A stretch of DNA of 24,706 nt from Bordetella parapertussis. Lineage in GTDB: Bacteria > Pseudomonadota > Gammaproteobacteria > Burkholderiales > Burkholderiaceae_B. Under the pieces are notes generated by a model that saw only the letters and a list, made by a program, of their open reading frames with translations, ran no database searches and was not told where the DNA came from. The stretch spans positions 1 through 24,706 of the forward strand of contig CAMBLP010000013.1 in assembly GCA_945868195.1 (NCBI GenBank), read 5' to 3'. Shown in pieces: positions 14,072-23,465 of the stretch; position 1 is the stretch's first letter; the number at the start of each line of letters is the position of its first letter. The position numbers were made by a program, and so were the translations under genes.

Positions 14072-14155
14072 GTCTAGTTCCTGTAAGAAACACTGTGCCC
14101 GTTAGCAACGAGCAAGTTCTACAGTTTAATCTGGACTGGGTCAGTTTTTCAGGAA

Positions 14156-14626
14156 TTAGTAAGACTTATAGGGTAAAAACTTACCCGATAAAACCACATT
14201 GACGCGGTCGCCTTTGGGGTCAGGCTCGCGCTTGATATCCATGGAAAAGTCGATCGCACTCATAATCCCGTCACCGAACTCCTCATGGATCAATTCCTTG
14301 ATTGTGGTGCCATAGACGCTCACGATTTCATACCAACGATAGATCAGCGGATCGGTCGGGACTGAGCTACGCAAGGAACCCTTGTAGGGAACAACCTGCA
14401 ACAAGGCAATGGCCTCAGTAGGTAGATCGAAGGTCTTACCGATCACAAGTGCTTGGGCTTTTGTGAGTGTCATCTGACCCATGCAGGCGGCAGTCGTCCA
14501 CTCTTTTGAAAGCTTGAGCTTCTTGGCAACATCCGCCCATTTAAGCCCCTTTTGCACCTTTGCCGAATAAATCAAATCCGTCACATCCTCGCGTGTCATC
14601 GGTTTTGCCAATGTTTTTAAAACCAT
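14156..14626 (-). CDS. cynS: Cyanase (cyanate hydratase)
   Basis: Cyanase converts cyanate and bicarbonate to ammonia and CO2, detoxifying cyanate and making it a nitrogen source. The 156-residue protein has the N-terminal helical domain (KGLKWADVAKKLKLS) and the catalytic domain. Arg97 and Glu100 (YRWYE) and Ser123 (GDGIMSAIDF) correspond to Arg96, Glu99 and Ser122 of the E. coli enzyme with the same spacing. It ends in GKFLPYKSY, like the E. coli GKYLPTKPF. A clear AGGAG precedes the ATG. It is 38 bp after the ABC ATPase gene, in the order transporter then cyanase as in cynABDS operons. Confidence 0.95.
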   Translation of the reverse strand: MVLKTLAKPMTREDVTDLIYSAKVQKGLKWADVAKKLKLSKEWTTAACMGQMTLTKAQALVIGKTFDLPTEAIALLQVVPYKGSLRSSVPTDPLIYRWYEIVSVYGTTIKELIHEEFGDGIMSAIDFSMDIKREPDPKGDRVNVVLSGKFLPYKSY

Positions 14627-14664
14627 TTATTTCTCCTAATGAATGAACAGAACGTTTAAATAAA

Positions 14665-15465
14665 TCATGCGGCGGCCGCATAGGTCTTGGACCGATGCAC
14701 CAGAAAATCAATGAGATGATTGCGAACTTCGTAAAACTTGGGGTCATGGTGCATCGTTGCGCGCGTACGATCCTTAGGCAAAGGATTGGTCACAATCTCA
14801 GCAAGTACAGCACGTGGCCCGTTACTCATTAAAAATATTTTGTCTGACAACAAAATCGCTTCATCCACGTCGTGAGTAATCATGAACACTGTTTGCTGTG
14901 TCCCACGTACGATCGTCACAAGCTCATCTTGTATGTTGCCGCGAGTCAGCGCATCCAAGGCACCAAAAGGCTCATCGAGCAGCAGCATTTTCGGTTGAAT
15001 CGCAAATGCCCGTGCAATGCCAACACGCTGTTTCATCCCGCCTGAAAGTTGAGAAGGTTTTTTATCCTCGGAGCCCGTCAAATGCACCATGTCGATATAC
15101 TGCTGGACTTGCGCATCGACTTTTTCGCGTGACCAGTCTGGCCATTTAGAACGCACCGCAAAAGCAATATTGCCGCGAACCGTCATCCAAGGCATTAACG
15201 CATGGGCTTGAAACACCACACCCCGGTCAAGACTTGGGCCGCTAATCTCACGACCGTCAATAAAAGAATGGCCATCTGTCGGTACTTCAAGTCCTGCCAA
15301 CACATTCAAAATCGTTGTCTTGCCACAACCAGAGTGACCAATGATGCAGACAAACTCTCCTCGATCGATGGTGAAGTTCACGTCATCAAAGACGACTAGA
15401 TCACCTGCTCCCCCGATCCCTGGGAATGTCTTTCGTAGCCCCTGAACTTGCAAAAAATTCTGCAT
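14665..15465 (-). CDS. ABC transporter ATPase, nitrate/sulfonate/cyanate type
   Basis: The 266-residue ATPase of the NrtC/NrtD-SsuB-TauB group has Walker [10 protein letters not shown], signature [14 protein letters not shown], Walker [13 protein letters not shown] and the switch His in MITHDVDEA. It starts at an ATG with AAAGGAG upstream. It follows the permease gene with a 28-bp gap and precedes cynS. With the neighbours it forms a complete importer. Cyanate or nitrate is the likely substrate from context (a cynD equivalent), with sulfonate transport less likely because no desulfonation gene is in the operon. Confidence 0.9.
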   Translation of the reverse strand: MQNFLQVQGLRKTFPGIGGAGDLVVFDDVNFTIDRGEFVCIIGHSGCGKTTILNVLAGLEVPTDGHSFIDGREISGPSLDRGVVFQAHALMPWMTVRGNIAFAVRSKWPDWSREKVDAQVQQYIDMVHLTGSEDKKPSQLSGGMKQRVGIARAFAIQPKMLLLDEPFGALDALTRGNIQDELVTIVRGTQQTVFMITHDVDEAILLSDKIFLMSNGPRAVLAEIVTNPLPKDRTRATMHHDPKFYEVRNHLIDFLVHRSKTYAAAA

Positions 15466-15493
15466 AACATGCTCCTTTGTACTGCTTTGGTAC

Positions 15494-16336
15494 TTAGTCT
15501 TTATAAGTCACTGCACGTTGAAGTCGGGCGAAACAGAGATCAAGCAACATACCGATCACCCCAATCATCAGCACCGCAACCAGAATGTTTGCAATCGATA
15601 AATTGTTCCATTCATTCCAAACGAAATAGCCTATGCCCGTGCCACCCACTAACATCTCAGCAGCCACAATCACTAGCCATGCAATACCGATTGAAATCCG
15701 CATCCCCGTCATAATCGTTGGAGCCGCCGCGGGAAGAATGACAAAAAATGCCTTGCGAAGGGGGCTCACCTCTAATGTTCGAGAAACCTCAACCCACTCT
15801 TTACGAACCGAGGCCACACCAAATGCAGTATTGATGAGCATCGGCCAAATGGAACAAATAAAAATCACAAAGACCGCGGAGACATTCGAGTCTTTGAGCG
15901 TGAACAACGCTAAAGGCATCCAAGCCAGAGGTGATATGGGCTTGAGCACCTGGATGAATGGGTCCAGTGCCTGAAAAAACAGACGAGACATGCCAATCAA
16001 AAATCCAAGAGGAATGGCAACGAGTGCGGCCAACCCAAAACCAAGCGCTACACGCGAAACAGACCACGCTAATTGAATACCAATGCCTTTGTCATTTGCT
16101 CCACGATCATAAAAAGGATCTGACAAGTGCTCTAACAGCTTGGCCCCGACATCGAGGGGGCCCGGAAATGTAGACTTTTGACCGGTAGCCGCCGCTGCAC
16201 CAACTAGCTTGGCGTACTCCTCATCGACCACTTGAACGCCTTGAGTCGGCATTGTCGCAATTTGCCAAAACATCACGAAAATCGCCAAGATTAATGCCGA
16301 TAAAATAAACGCTCTCGAACGCTCATGACCCATCAT
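15494..16336 (-). CDS. ABC transporter permease, nitrate/cyanate type
   Basis: The 280-residue membrane protein has an N-terminal membrane segment ([19 protein letters not shown]), a periplasmic stretch and about five more segments. The cytoplasmic coupling loop holds [21 protein letters not shown], as in NrtB/SsuC permeases. The chosen start is ATG 16336, 2 bases after the binding-protein stop; a TTG at 16342 would overlap that stop. The close spacing indicates translational coupling. It forms the channel for the neighbouring ATPase and binding protein. Confidence 0.9.
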   Translation of the reverse strand: MMGHERSRAFILSALILAIFVMFWQIATMPTQGVQVVDEEYAKLVGAAAATGQKSTFPGPLDVGAKLLEHLSDPFYDRGANDKGIGIQLAWSVSRVALGFGLAALVAIPLGFLIGMSRLFFQALDPFIQVLKPISPLAWMPLALFTLKDSNVSAVFVIFICSIWPMLINTAFGVASVRKEWVEVSRTLEVSPLRKAFFVILPAAAPTIMTGMRISIGIAWLVIVAAEMLVGGTGIGYFVWNEWNNLSIANILVAVLMIGVIGMLLDLCFARLQRAVTYKD

Positions 16337-16338
16337 CG

Positions 16339-17712
16339 TCAAACTCTCTTGATCGCAAAGCTATTGAGGTACTCCCGGGGTTTGCTTGCGTCAAACACTT
16401 TGCCCATCACGATGATTTTTTTGCTACCCGGAGCGGGTACAGCTAGACCGGCCTGCTCCATCGCTCGACGTGCATCGGTTGCTAAAAATACATCCTGTGC
16501 GATTTTTTGATAATCCACTTCGCCTTTGACCTGACCCCAGCGCTGCATCTGCGTCATGATCCAGACTGCAAAGGACTCCCAGGGCATTGGATCAAATCCA
16601 ATACGGTCTGGTACTTTTTTGACGTTACCCAAACCATCGGCGTACGTGCCGGTCAAAACTTGCTCGACCACCGTCAATGGTTGGTTGAGATAGTTAGGAG
16701 TATGAATGGCAGCGGCAATTTCCTTTCTATTTTCAGCTTTTTGTGCGTAAGCCGTTGCCTCGACGATTGCCCGCAACAAAGCACTATAGGTATTAGGATT
16801 CGCAGTCATAAATTCTTTGCTGGCCGCAAACGCACAACAAGGATGTCCATCCCAAAGCTCTTTGGACAAAATATGGATAAAGCCCACACCATCAAAGACT
16901 GCGCGCTGATTCACAGGGTCCGGAGCTAAAAAACCATCGATGTTATCGGCACGTAAATTTGCGACCATCTCTGGAGGCGGTACCACACGAATCTGGACAT
17001 CACGGTCAGGATCGATGCCATTTTCAGCGAGGTAGTAACGGAGCAGATAGTTATGCATTGAATAGTCAAAGGGCACCGCAAACTTAAAGCCCTTCCAATC
17101 TTTAGGGTTGCGCTTGCCCTTATGTTTGACGGCAAGCGTAATCGCCTGTCCGTTGATATTTTCAATCGCAGGTACTGTGTAGGGTGTCGGAGTCGCACCT
17201 GCACCCATTGAAATCGCAAGTGGCATTGGCGAGAGCATGTGCGCGGCATCGTATTCTTTGTTGAGCGCCTTATCACGCACCACCGCCCAGCCCGCTGTTT
17301 TAACAACCTCGACATTGAGCCCCTGTTTTTTATAAAAGCCCATGGGATCGGCCATGATGATGGGTGTCGCGCACGTAATCGGGATAAAACCTACTTTCAA
17401 ATTCGTTTTTTCAAGCTTTCCGCCTTGAGCAAATGCCTCTTTAGCGAAAGCCATCGGAAAGATCGAAGAAATCGCGGCTAAGGCTGTAGGAGCACCGACT
17501 GCTTGCAAAAATCTTCGGCGCATATCGTCTTGGGGAAAAACGGCACGCATGACGGCTTGCTCGACCACTCGATCACCCAATCCCTCGGAGGATCGATCAG
17601 TCATTTCAGTCAGTGCTGAATGACTCGCCTCATGCTCTGCCTCAGAATCATGCTGACCACACGAACAACGCAAACGAAGCTTGGAATCAAACGGATTGGA
17701 GAATATCGACAT
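16339..17712 (-). CDS. Nitrate/cyanate-type ABC substrate-binding protein with long Tat leader
   Basis: The protein belongs to the NrtA/CmpA-like binding proteins, with LKVGFIPITCATPIIMADPMGFY, KTAGWAVVRDKALNKEYDA and AHMLSPMPLAI. From ATG 17712 (AGGGGTG upstream) it has 457 residues. A longer frame to 17778 is rejected because it would run through the sigma-54 promoter. The N-terminus is unusual: about 64 residues with CSCGQH and further His (Cys16, Cys18, His21, His27, His31) precede a twin-arginine signal (RRRFLQAVG at 65-73) and a hydrophobic segment ending near AFAQG. Export by Tat after folding or cofactor binding is inferred. It is the first gene of the operon and a cynA/nrtA counterpart. 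Confidence 0.88.
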   Translation of the reverse strand: MSIFSNPFDSKLRLRCSCGQHDSEAEHEASHSALTEMTDRSSEGLGDRVVEQAVMRAVFPQDDMRRRFLQAVGAPTALAAISSIFPMAFAKEAFAQGGKLEKTNLKVGFIPITCATPIIMADPMGFYKKQGLNVEVVKTAGWAVVRDKALNKEYDAAHMLSPMPLAISMGAGATPTPYTVPAIENINGQAITLAVKHKGKRNPKDWKGFKFAVPFDYSMHNYLLRYYLAENGIDPDRDVQIRVVPPPEMVANLRADNIDGFLAPDPVNQRAVFDGVGFIHILSKELWDGHPCCAFAASKEFMTANPNTYSALLRAIVEATAYAQKAENRKEIAAAIHTPNYLNQPLTVVEQVLTGTYADGLGNVKKVPDRIGFDPMPWESFAVWIMTQMQRWGQVKGEVDYQKIAQDVFLATDARRAMEQAGLAVPAPGSKKIIVMGKVFDASKPREYLNSFAIKRV

Positions 17713-17750
17713 GATGAGCACCCCTGTGAAGAATTCGGTACAGGGACTCA

Positions 17751-17766
17751 AGCAAAATACGTGCCA
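17751..17766 (-). promoter_or_regulatory. Sigma-54 promoter of the cyanate operon
   Basis: In minus sense the sequence is TGGCACGTATTTTGCT, which fits the sigma-54 consensus TGGCACG-N4-TTGCW exactly in both the -24 (17766-17760) and -12 (17755-17751) elements. The start of transcription would be near 17740, giving a leader of about 28 bases to the ATG at 17712. Sigma-54 promoters need an activator such as NtrC, in line with the nitrogen role of the operon. Confidence 0.85.
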
Positions 17767-17828
17767 GAATTCGCTCACATCATTTTTATACCAAATGCGT
17801 TGAGCATCCGCCCGATATTGAGCTTCCT

Positions 17829-17845
17829 CGCACCAAAGCTGTGCG
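17829..17845. promoter_or_regulatory. NtrC-type activator site
   Basis: CGCACCAAAGCTGTGCG is a 17-bp palindrome-like site resembling the NtrC consensus TGCACC-N5-GGTGCA, with GCACC and GTGC halves correctly spaced. Its centre is about 97 bp upstream of the predicted sigma-54 start, a typical NtrC position. A divergent gene (cytochrome b561) begins at 17976, so the site lies between both genes. Confidence 0.6.
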
Positions 17846-17869
17846 GCCTTCTAACAAAAGATCGAAAGA

Positions 17870-17886
17870 AGCACCGGTATGAAGCT
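17870..17886. promoter_or_regulatory. Possible second, weaker NtrC site
   Basis: AGCACCGGTATGAAGCT keeps the GCACC half but a degraded second half (9 of 14 fixed consensus positions). It lies 41 bp, about four helical turns, upstream of the better site. Paired NtrC sites are common at sigma-54 promoters, but alone this match would be weak. Confidence 0.3.
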
Positions 17887-17975
17887 AAACAAAACGCTTG
17901 TTATCGTTTGTATGTTTTTGTCGCTCCACCACAATTCTCATCTTCAACTTATGTTTTGAAAGAGTGATAAATTGA

Positions 17976-18722
17976 ATGATCAATAACCCTAGGCTGCAGC
18001 GCATGTCTTTACTTCGTTCGCAATCCTCGCATCAAACCGCCCCGGCACTGCGAATCTGGGATCTCCCAACACGTCTGTTTCACTGGCTACTCGCGATAAG
18101 CATCACGGGCGCACTGATCACCATCAACATAGGTGGAGCCTGGATGGACTGGCATGTCAGATTTGGGATTGCGAGCTTTGTGTTGCTGCTCTTTCGCGTG
18201 ATATGGGGACTGATCGGACCGCGCTATGCACGCTTTAGTCAGTTTCTGTGCTCTCCTGCCAAGACGCTAGCCTATTTGCGTGACAGCAAAGGTAGCCGTC
18301 ACGCAGGTCATAACCCCTTAGGCGCATGGTCGGTTATTGCGATGCTAGGTCTTTTTTTATATCAGAGTTCAACGGGACTATTTGCCAATGATGATGTCAT
18401 GACGCAAGGTCCCCTCGCCCAGTTTGTGAGCAACGATACCGTCGCCCTTTTTACTCGCTTACATCGTCTGAGCGAGTATGCGCTTTATGCCATCATCGCT
18501 CTCCACCTCGGCGCCATTGCGTTCTACAGCTTTAGAGGTGAGGGACTTGTCAAACCCATGGTGACGGGTGATGTGCCTAAACATACCCTAGTCGAGGGAA
18601 CGCAAAGCGCTCGGGACGATTGGCGCATGAGACTCGGCGCATGCATTCTCGCTGCACTGCTTGTGGCACTTGCTTGGTGGCTGATCAAGCTGGCATTTAA
18701 TGCCCCTGCGAGTTTCACCTGA
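17976..18722 (+). CDS. Cytochrome b561-type membrane protein
   Basis: The 248-residue protein has four to five membrane segments with heme-ligand His candidates in LPTRLFHWLLAIS, MDWHVRFG, RLHRLSEYALYAI and IALHLGAIAF. This matches the bacterial cytochrome b561 (Ni/Fe-hydrogenase-like) family that passes electrons between quinol and periplasmic c-type cytochromes. The soluble partner is probably the cytochrome c' gene at 19565-20023, from which it is separated by a pcaD-like gene on the same strand. The ATG at 17976 has no clear ribosome site; ATG 18003 is an alternative. Confidence 0.85.
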   Translation: MINNPRLQRMSLLRSQSSHQTAPALRIWDLPTRLFHWLLAISITGALITINIGGAWMDWHVRFGIASFVLLLFRVIWGLIGPRYARFSQFLCSPAKTLAYLRDSKGSRHAGHNPLGAWSVIAMLGLFLYQSSTGLFANDDVMTQGPLAQFVSNDTVALFTRLHRLSEYALYAIIALHLGAIAFYSFRGEGLVKPMVTGDVPKHTLVEGTQSARDDWRMRLGACILAALLVALAWWLIKLAFNAPASFT

Positions 18723-18801
18723 GAAAAACTCGTTCATTTCCCGCTTTTAGGGAATAATACTGGGTCAATCCATTAAATATAAAAACGACCCGGGGAACAA
18801 C

Positions 18802-19575
18802 ATGCCGATTTTGAATAACGGTGACTGCAGGATTTATTGGCGAGGGGATGGGGATAGCCAGCTTCCTGGACTTGTGTTGGGCAATTCACTCGGAACCGAC
18901 CTCACCCTTTGGGATCCAATGCTAGAGACGCTCATGCGCCATTTCTATGTTGTGCGCTTTGATACCCGTGGACACGGCGGCTCTGACATCCCGACGGGTC
19001 CGTACTCGATCGAACAACTCGCCGACGATGCGCAAGCCGTGATCGCTGCGGCGCGTTTGAGTCACTATTCTTACTGGGGCATTTCCTTAGGCGGCATGGT
19101 CGGGATGGAACTCGCAGCACGTAAACCTACAGGCCTGAAAAAACTCGTGCTGAGTCATACCGCAGCAGAGTTTGATGCAGGTATCTGGGATCAACGGATC
19201 GCGGCGTTGAAAACGGGCGGAATGGCGGCCATTATTGACGGTGTGATTAGTCGTTTCTTTACACCAGGCTTTGTGGCTCAAAATACAGTCAATCTAAAAC
19301 GCATACGCAACATTGCGTTATCTCAGGCGCCTAGTGGCTATGCAGCTTGTTGTGGTGCCATTCGTGACATGAATCTATATCCGCGTCTTGAGCGCATCCA
19401 AGTCCCGACACTCGTGGTCGTTGGGGAGATGGACTTGTCGACACCTGAGGCCCGTGGACAAGCCTTGGCCGACCACATCAAAGGCGCTCGTATGGTCAAA
19501 GTGCAAAGCGCGCACATCGCGCCACCAGAGATTCCAAATGAATATCTGGCAGCGGTGTTACCTTTTATCTCTTGA
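18802..19575 (+). CDS. pcaD: Alpha/beta hydrolase, 3-oxoadipate enol-lactonase-like
   Basis: The 257-residue hydrolase has an oxyanion-region LGNSLGTDLTLWDP, FDTRGHGGSD, nucleophile Ser95 in GISLGGMVG, Asp211 in GEMDLSTP and His238 in SAHIAPPE. This arrangement and length match PcaD, which opens 3-oxoadipate enol-lactone in the protocatechuate/catechol branch. A GGGGAAC ribosome site precedes the ATG. No other pca gene is adjacent, so a relaxed role or a scattered pathway is possible. Its 3' end overlaps cytochrome c' by 11 bp on opposite strands. Confidence 0.75.
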   Translation: MPILNNGDCRIYWRGDGDSQLPGLVLGNSLGTDLTLWDPMLETLMRHFYVVRFDTRGHGGSDIPTGPYSIEQLADDAQAVIAAARLSHYSYWGISLGGMVGMELAARKPTGLKKLVLSHTAAEFDAGIWDQRIAALKTGGMAAIIDGVISRFFTPGFVAQNTVNLKRIRNIALSQAPSGYAACCGAIRDMNLYPRLERIQVPTLVVVGEMDLSTPEARGQALADHIKGARMVKVQSAHIAPPEIPNEYLAAVLPFIS

Positions 19576-20023
19576 CGCGATAAGCATCATGACAGGCTTT
19601 GCAACTGGCACCGACATCGCCAAATGCTGCACGAAGCTTGTCTAAATCGCCGGAGTCAGCCGCAGCGGAAAGTTTGACAACCGCGCCTTCGAATTTAGTT
19701 TGAGCCGCCTTGAAACCTGCGGCATCAGACCATACCTCTGGTTTAGCGGCGCTTTTTCCCTGCGTTCCCGGACCAAAGGCGCCCCAAGGCAAGGTCGACA
19801 AGGTCTTGACTAGAGCAACGTTTGCTTTAATCGCAGCAGCATCATAGGGGACTTGTCCTTTAACAGTGGATTGCATGCGTCCAAACTGAGACGCCATCAC
19901 GACAAAAGCCGATTGGCGATATTTGATTGCATCCTCAGGTTTAGCAAACTGGGCATGCGCCGAAGACATCCACAGCGGAGACAGCAAAGCAACGGAAACT
20001 AACAATATCGACAGCTTTTTCAT
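19565..20023 (-). CDS. Cytochrome c' (class II c-type cytochrome)
   Basis: From ATG 20023 (AAAGGAG upstream) the precursor has 152 residues. A signal peptide ends SSAHAQ (cleavage after AHA). The mature part is helical, with EDAIKYRQSAFVVMASQFGRM at the N-terminus, and carries the covalent heme motif CKACH followed by DAYR near the C-terminus. This is the cytochrome c' pattern, a periplasmic protein that binds NO and CO. The gene is 32 bp after purB on the same strand. Its usual partner b561 is one gene away on the other strand. Confidence 0.9.
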   Translation of the reverse strand: MKKLSILLVSVALLSPLWMSSAHAQFAKPEDAIKYRQSAFVVMASQFGRMQSTVKGQVPYDAAAIKANVALVKTLSTLPWGAFGPGTQGKSAAKPEVWSDAAGFKAAQTKFEGAVVKLSAAADSGDLDKLRAAFGDVGASCKACHDAYRVKR

Positions 20024-20055
20024 GGGCGTACTCCTTTGGGAAATGATATTGACCA

Positions 20056-21534
<1,479 letters not shown>

Positions 21535-21555
21535 TTACGATGTATAAAAAATACG

Positions 21556-21581
21556 CTATTTAGCTCATGCCTTCTAAATAG
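21556..21581. repeat. Perfect 8-bp inverted repeat upstream of the GST gene
   Basis: CTATTTAG (21556-21563) and CTAAATAG (21574-21581) flank 10 bases. The site lies between a possible -10 (TATAAA near 21542) and the GST start, where a repressor could act. Its AT-rich arms make it a poor hairpin, so an operator is the more likely reading. Confidence 0.45.
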
Positions 21582-21608
21582 AACTTAACTAGTCGTCATC
21601 AACAGCTT

Positions 21609-22220
21609 ATGAAACTCATCGCATCACTCACCAGCCCTTACGTTCGCAAAGTGCGTATCGTCATGGCGGAGAAAAAACTCGATTATCAGATGCAAATCGA
21701 GAATGTCTGGGCGCCAGACACGCTGATGCATGAATTTAACCCCTTGGGTAAAGTTCCCTGCCTCATTACAGAGGACGACAATCGACTTTTTGATTCACGC
21801 GTCATTGCGGAATATCTCGATACCCTGTCGCCGGTCAGTCAACTCATTCCTAAAACCGGACGCGACCGTGCCGCCGCAAAGTGCTGGGAAGCTTTAGCAG
21901 ATGGCACCCTCGACGCTGCGATTATCATCGTTAAGGAACAGCAACGTCCCGCAGCGCAGCAAAGCTCTGAATGGATTGAGCGTCAGTACGGCAAAATCCA
22001 TGCTGCGATCAAAGCCATGGAAGCTGACCTGGGGACTAAGAGTTTCTGTATGGGTGTCAATTTTAGTTTGGCGGATGTTGCCGTAGGCTGTGTATTGGGA
22101 TATCTGGATTTCCGTTTTCCACAAGTCGATTGGCGCTCGGAGTCCGCGAATCTTGAGCGACTGTACGCAAAACTAAGTCAGCGCCAGAGTTTTCTCGACA
22201 CTGAGCCTCCGAAGCAATAG
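21609..22220 (+). CDS. Glutathione S-transferase family protein
   Basis: The 203-residue protein has a thioredoxin-like N-domain starting MKLIASLTSPYVRKVRIVM, where Ser8/Ser-Pro supplies the glutathione-activating region. It has the cis-Pro and Asp-Ser motif GKVPCLITEDDNRLFDSRVIAEYL, and a helical C-domain with the N-capping box FSLADVAVG. It is of the bacterial GST/YibF-like type, and the substrate is unknown. It is divergent from purB and converges with mnmA with only 4 bp between stops. Confidence 0.88.
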   Translation: MKLIASLTSPYVRKVRIVMAEKKLDYQMQIENVWAPDTLMHEFNPLGKVPCLITEDDNRLFDSRVIAEYLDTLSPVSQLIPKTGRDRAAAKCWEALADGTLDAAIIIVKEQQRPAAQQSSEWIERQYGKIHAAIKAMEADLGTKSFCMGVNFSLADVAVGCVLGYLDFRFPQVDWRSESANLERLYAKLSQRQSFLDTEPPKQ

Positions 22221-22224
22221 TGCG

Positions 22225-23322
22225 TTAAGCAATAATTCCGCCACCCAGGCAGACATCACCATCGTATAAAACAGCGGACTGGCCTGGAGTCACGGCCCAC
22301 TGCGGCTGCTCAAACGTCAAACCAAACGCATTTTCTTGGGGGCCATCAACGAGCTCGCAAAGTGCGTCGTTTTGGCGATATCTTGTCTTGGCCGCATATT
22401 GACCCGCAATGGGCGCAACACCACTCACCCAACTTAGCTGATCTGCGACGAGTGTCTGAGCCAACAGCCAAGGGTGCTCATGCCCTTGAACCACATAGAG
22501 CGTATTGCGGGCCATATCCTTACGTGCCACATACCAGACAGGTCCCGTTCCATCTGCGTGCTGGTGCCCCTTGACGCCTCCGATCCCCAAACCCTTGCGC
22601 TGCCCAAGGGTATAAAACGAAAGACCTTGGTGCACACCAACCTGCTGACCCTTTTCAGTCAAAATCGGACCTGGTTGAGTCGGCAAATACCGATTGAGAA
22701 ACTCTCTGAAAGGCCTTTCACCAATAAAGCAAATCCCCGTCGAGTCCTTTTTCGTTGCGTTCGGCAAGCCAAGCTCAAGTGCGATCCGCCTGACCTCAGT
22801 TTTATTGATTTCACCCAATGGGAAAAGCGTGCGGGCGAGCTGCGCTTGATTCAGTCTGTGTAAAAAATAGCTCTGGTCCTTGGTATGGTCGAGCGCTTTG
22901 AGTAGCTCAAAGCGCTCCCCCCTCTGCCGCACGCGAGCATAATGGCCGGTCGCAATATGATCGGCACCGAGTGTCATCGCGTGATCAAGAAATGCTTTAA
23001 ATTTGATTTCTGCATTGCAAAGCACATCAGGATTGGGAGTGCGGCCCGCAGAGTACTCTCTCAAAAAATCGGCAAAAACGCGGTCTTTGTATTCGGCAGC
23101 AAAATTAACGGCCTCGATATCGACGCCCACCACATCGGCCACGCTCGCAGCGTCAAGCCAGTCTTGCCTAGTCGAGCAATACTCGGAATCATCATCGTCC
23201 TCCCAATTCTTCATGAAAAGACCAATGACCTCATAACCCTGCTGTTTCAAGAGCCATGCGGTCACAGAAGAGTCAACTCCGCCAGACATTCCGACCACGA
23301 CGCGTTTTTTTGAGGTTTGCAT
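22225..23322 (-). CDS. mnmA: tRNA-specific 2-thiouridylase
   Basis: MnmA thiolates U34 of tRNAs for Lys, Glu and Gln. The 365-residue protein has the PP-loop [13 protein letters not shown] (11-23), Cys102 in [11 protein letters not shown], Cys198 in [11 protein letters not shown], and the TGHYAR and LGQRKGLG segments. The length is normal. Confidence 0.97.
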   Translation of the reverse strand: MQTSKKRVVVGMSGGVDSSVTAWLLKQQGYEVIGLFMKNWEDDDDSEYCSTRQDWLDAASVADVVGVDIEAVNFAAEYKDRVFADFLREYSAGRTPNPDVLCNAEIKFKAFLDHAMTLGADHIATGHYARVRQRGERFELLKALDHTKDQSYFLHRLNQAQLARTLFPLGEINKTEVRRIALELGLPNATKKDSTGICFIGERPFREFLNRYLPTQPGPILTEKGQQVGVHQGLSFYTLGQRKGLGIGGVKGHQHADGTGPVWYVARKDMARNTLYVVQGHEHPWLLAQTLVADQLSWVSGVAPIAGQYAAKTRYRQNDALCELVDGPQENAFGLTFEQPQWAVTPGQSAVLYDGDVCLGGGIIA

Positions 23323-23390
23323 ATCGCTTAAATTGTAGTCGCTCTTAAAGTCGAGCTAAGCCTACACTTGAATACACAGCAGGCAAATAA

Positions 23391-23433
23391 GCTTTAAACC
23401 AGGGGTAAACAGCCCCTGCTTGGTGTATAAAGC
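23391..23433 (+). promoter_or_regulatory. Bulged hairpin in the pntAA leader region
   Basis: GCTTTA, ACC and AGGGG (23391-23405) can pair with CCCCT, GGT and TAAAGC (23413-23433) around a 7-base loop, with bulges. The right arm contains the box TATAAA (23426-23431), which could be a -10. It may thus be an operator over the promoter, a leader structure or chance; it ends 32 bp before the pntAA start. Confidence 0.35.
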
Positions 23434-23465
23434 AAGGTTATTCATCTTTTCTTATGGAGATCTCG

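Noticed and set aside
17713..17778. Longer N-terminus of the ABC binding protein
   Set aside because: The extra 22 codons would run through the sigma-54 -12 and -24 elements, and ATG 17712 has its own ribosome site.
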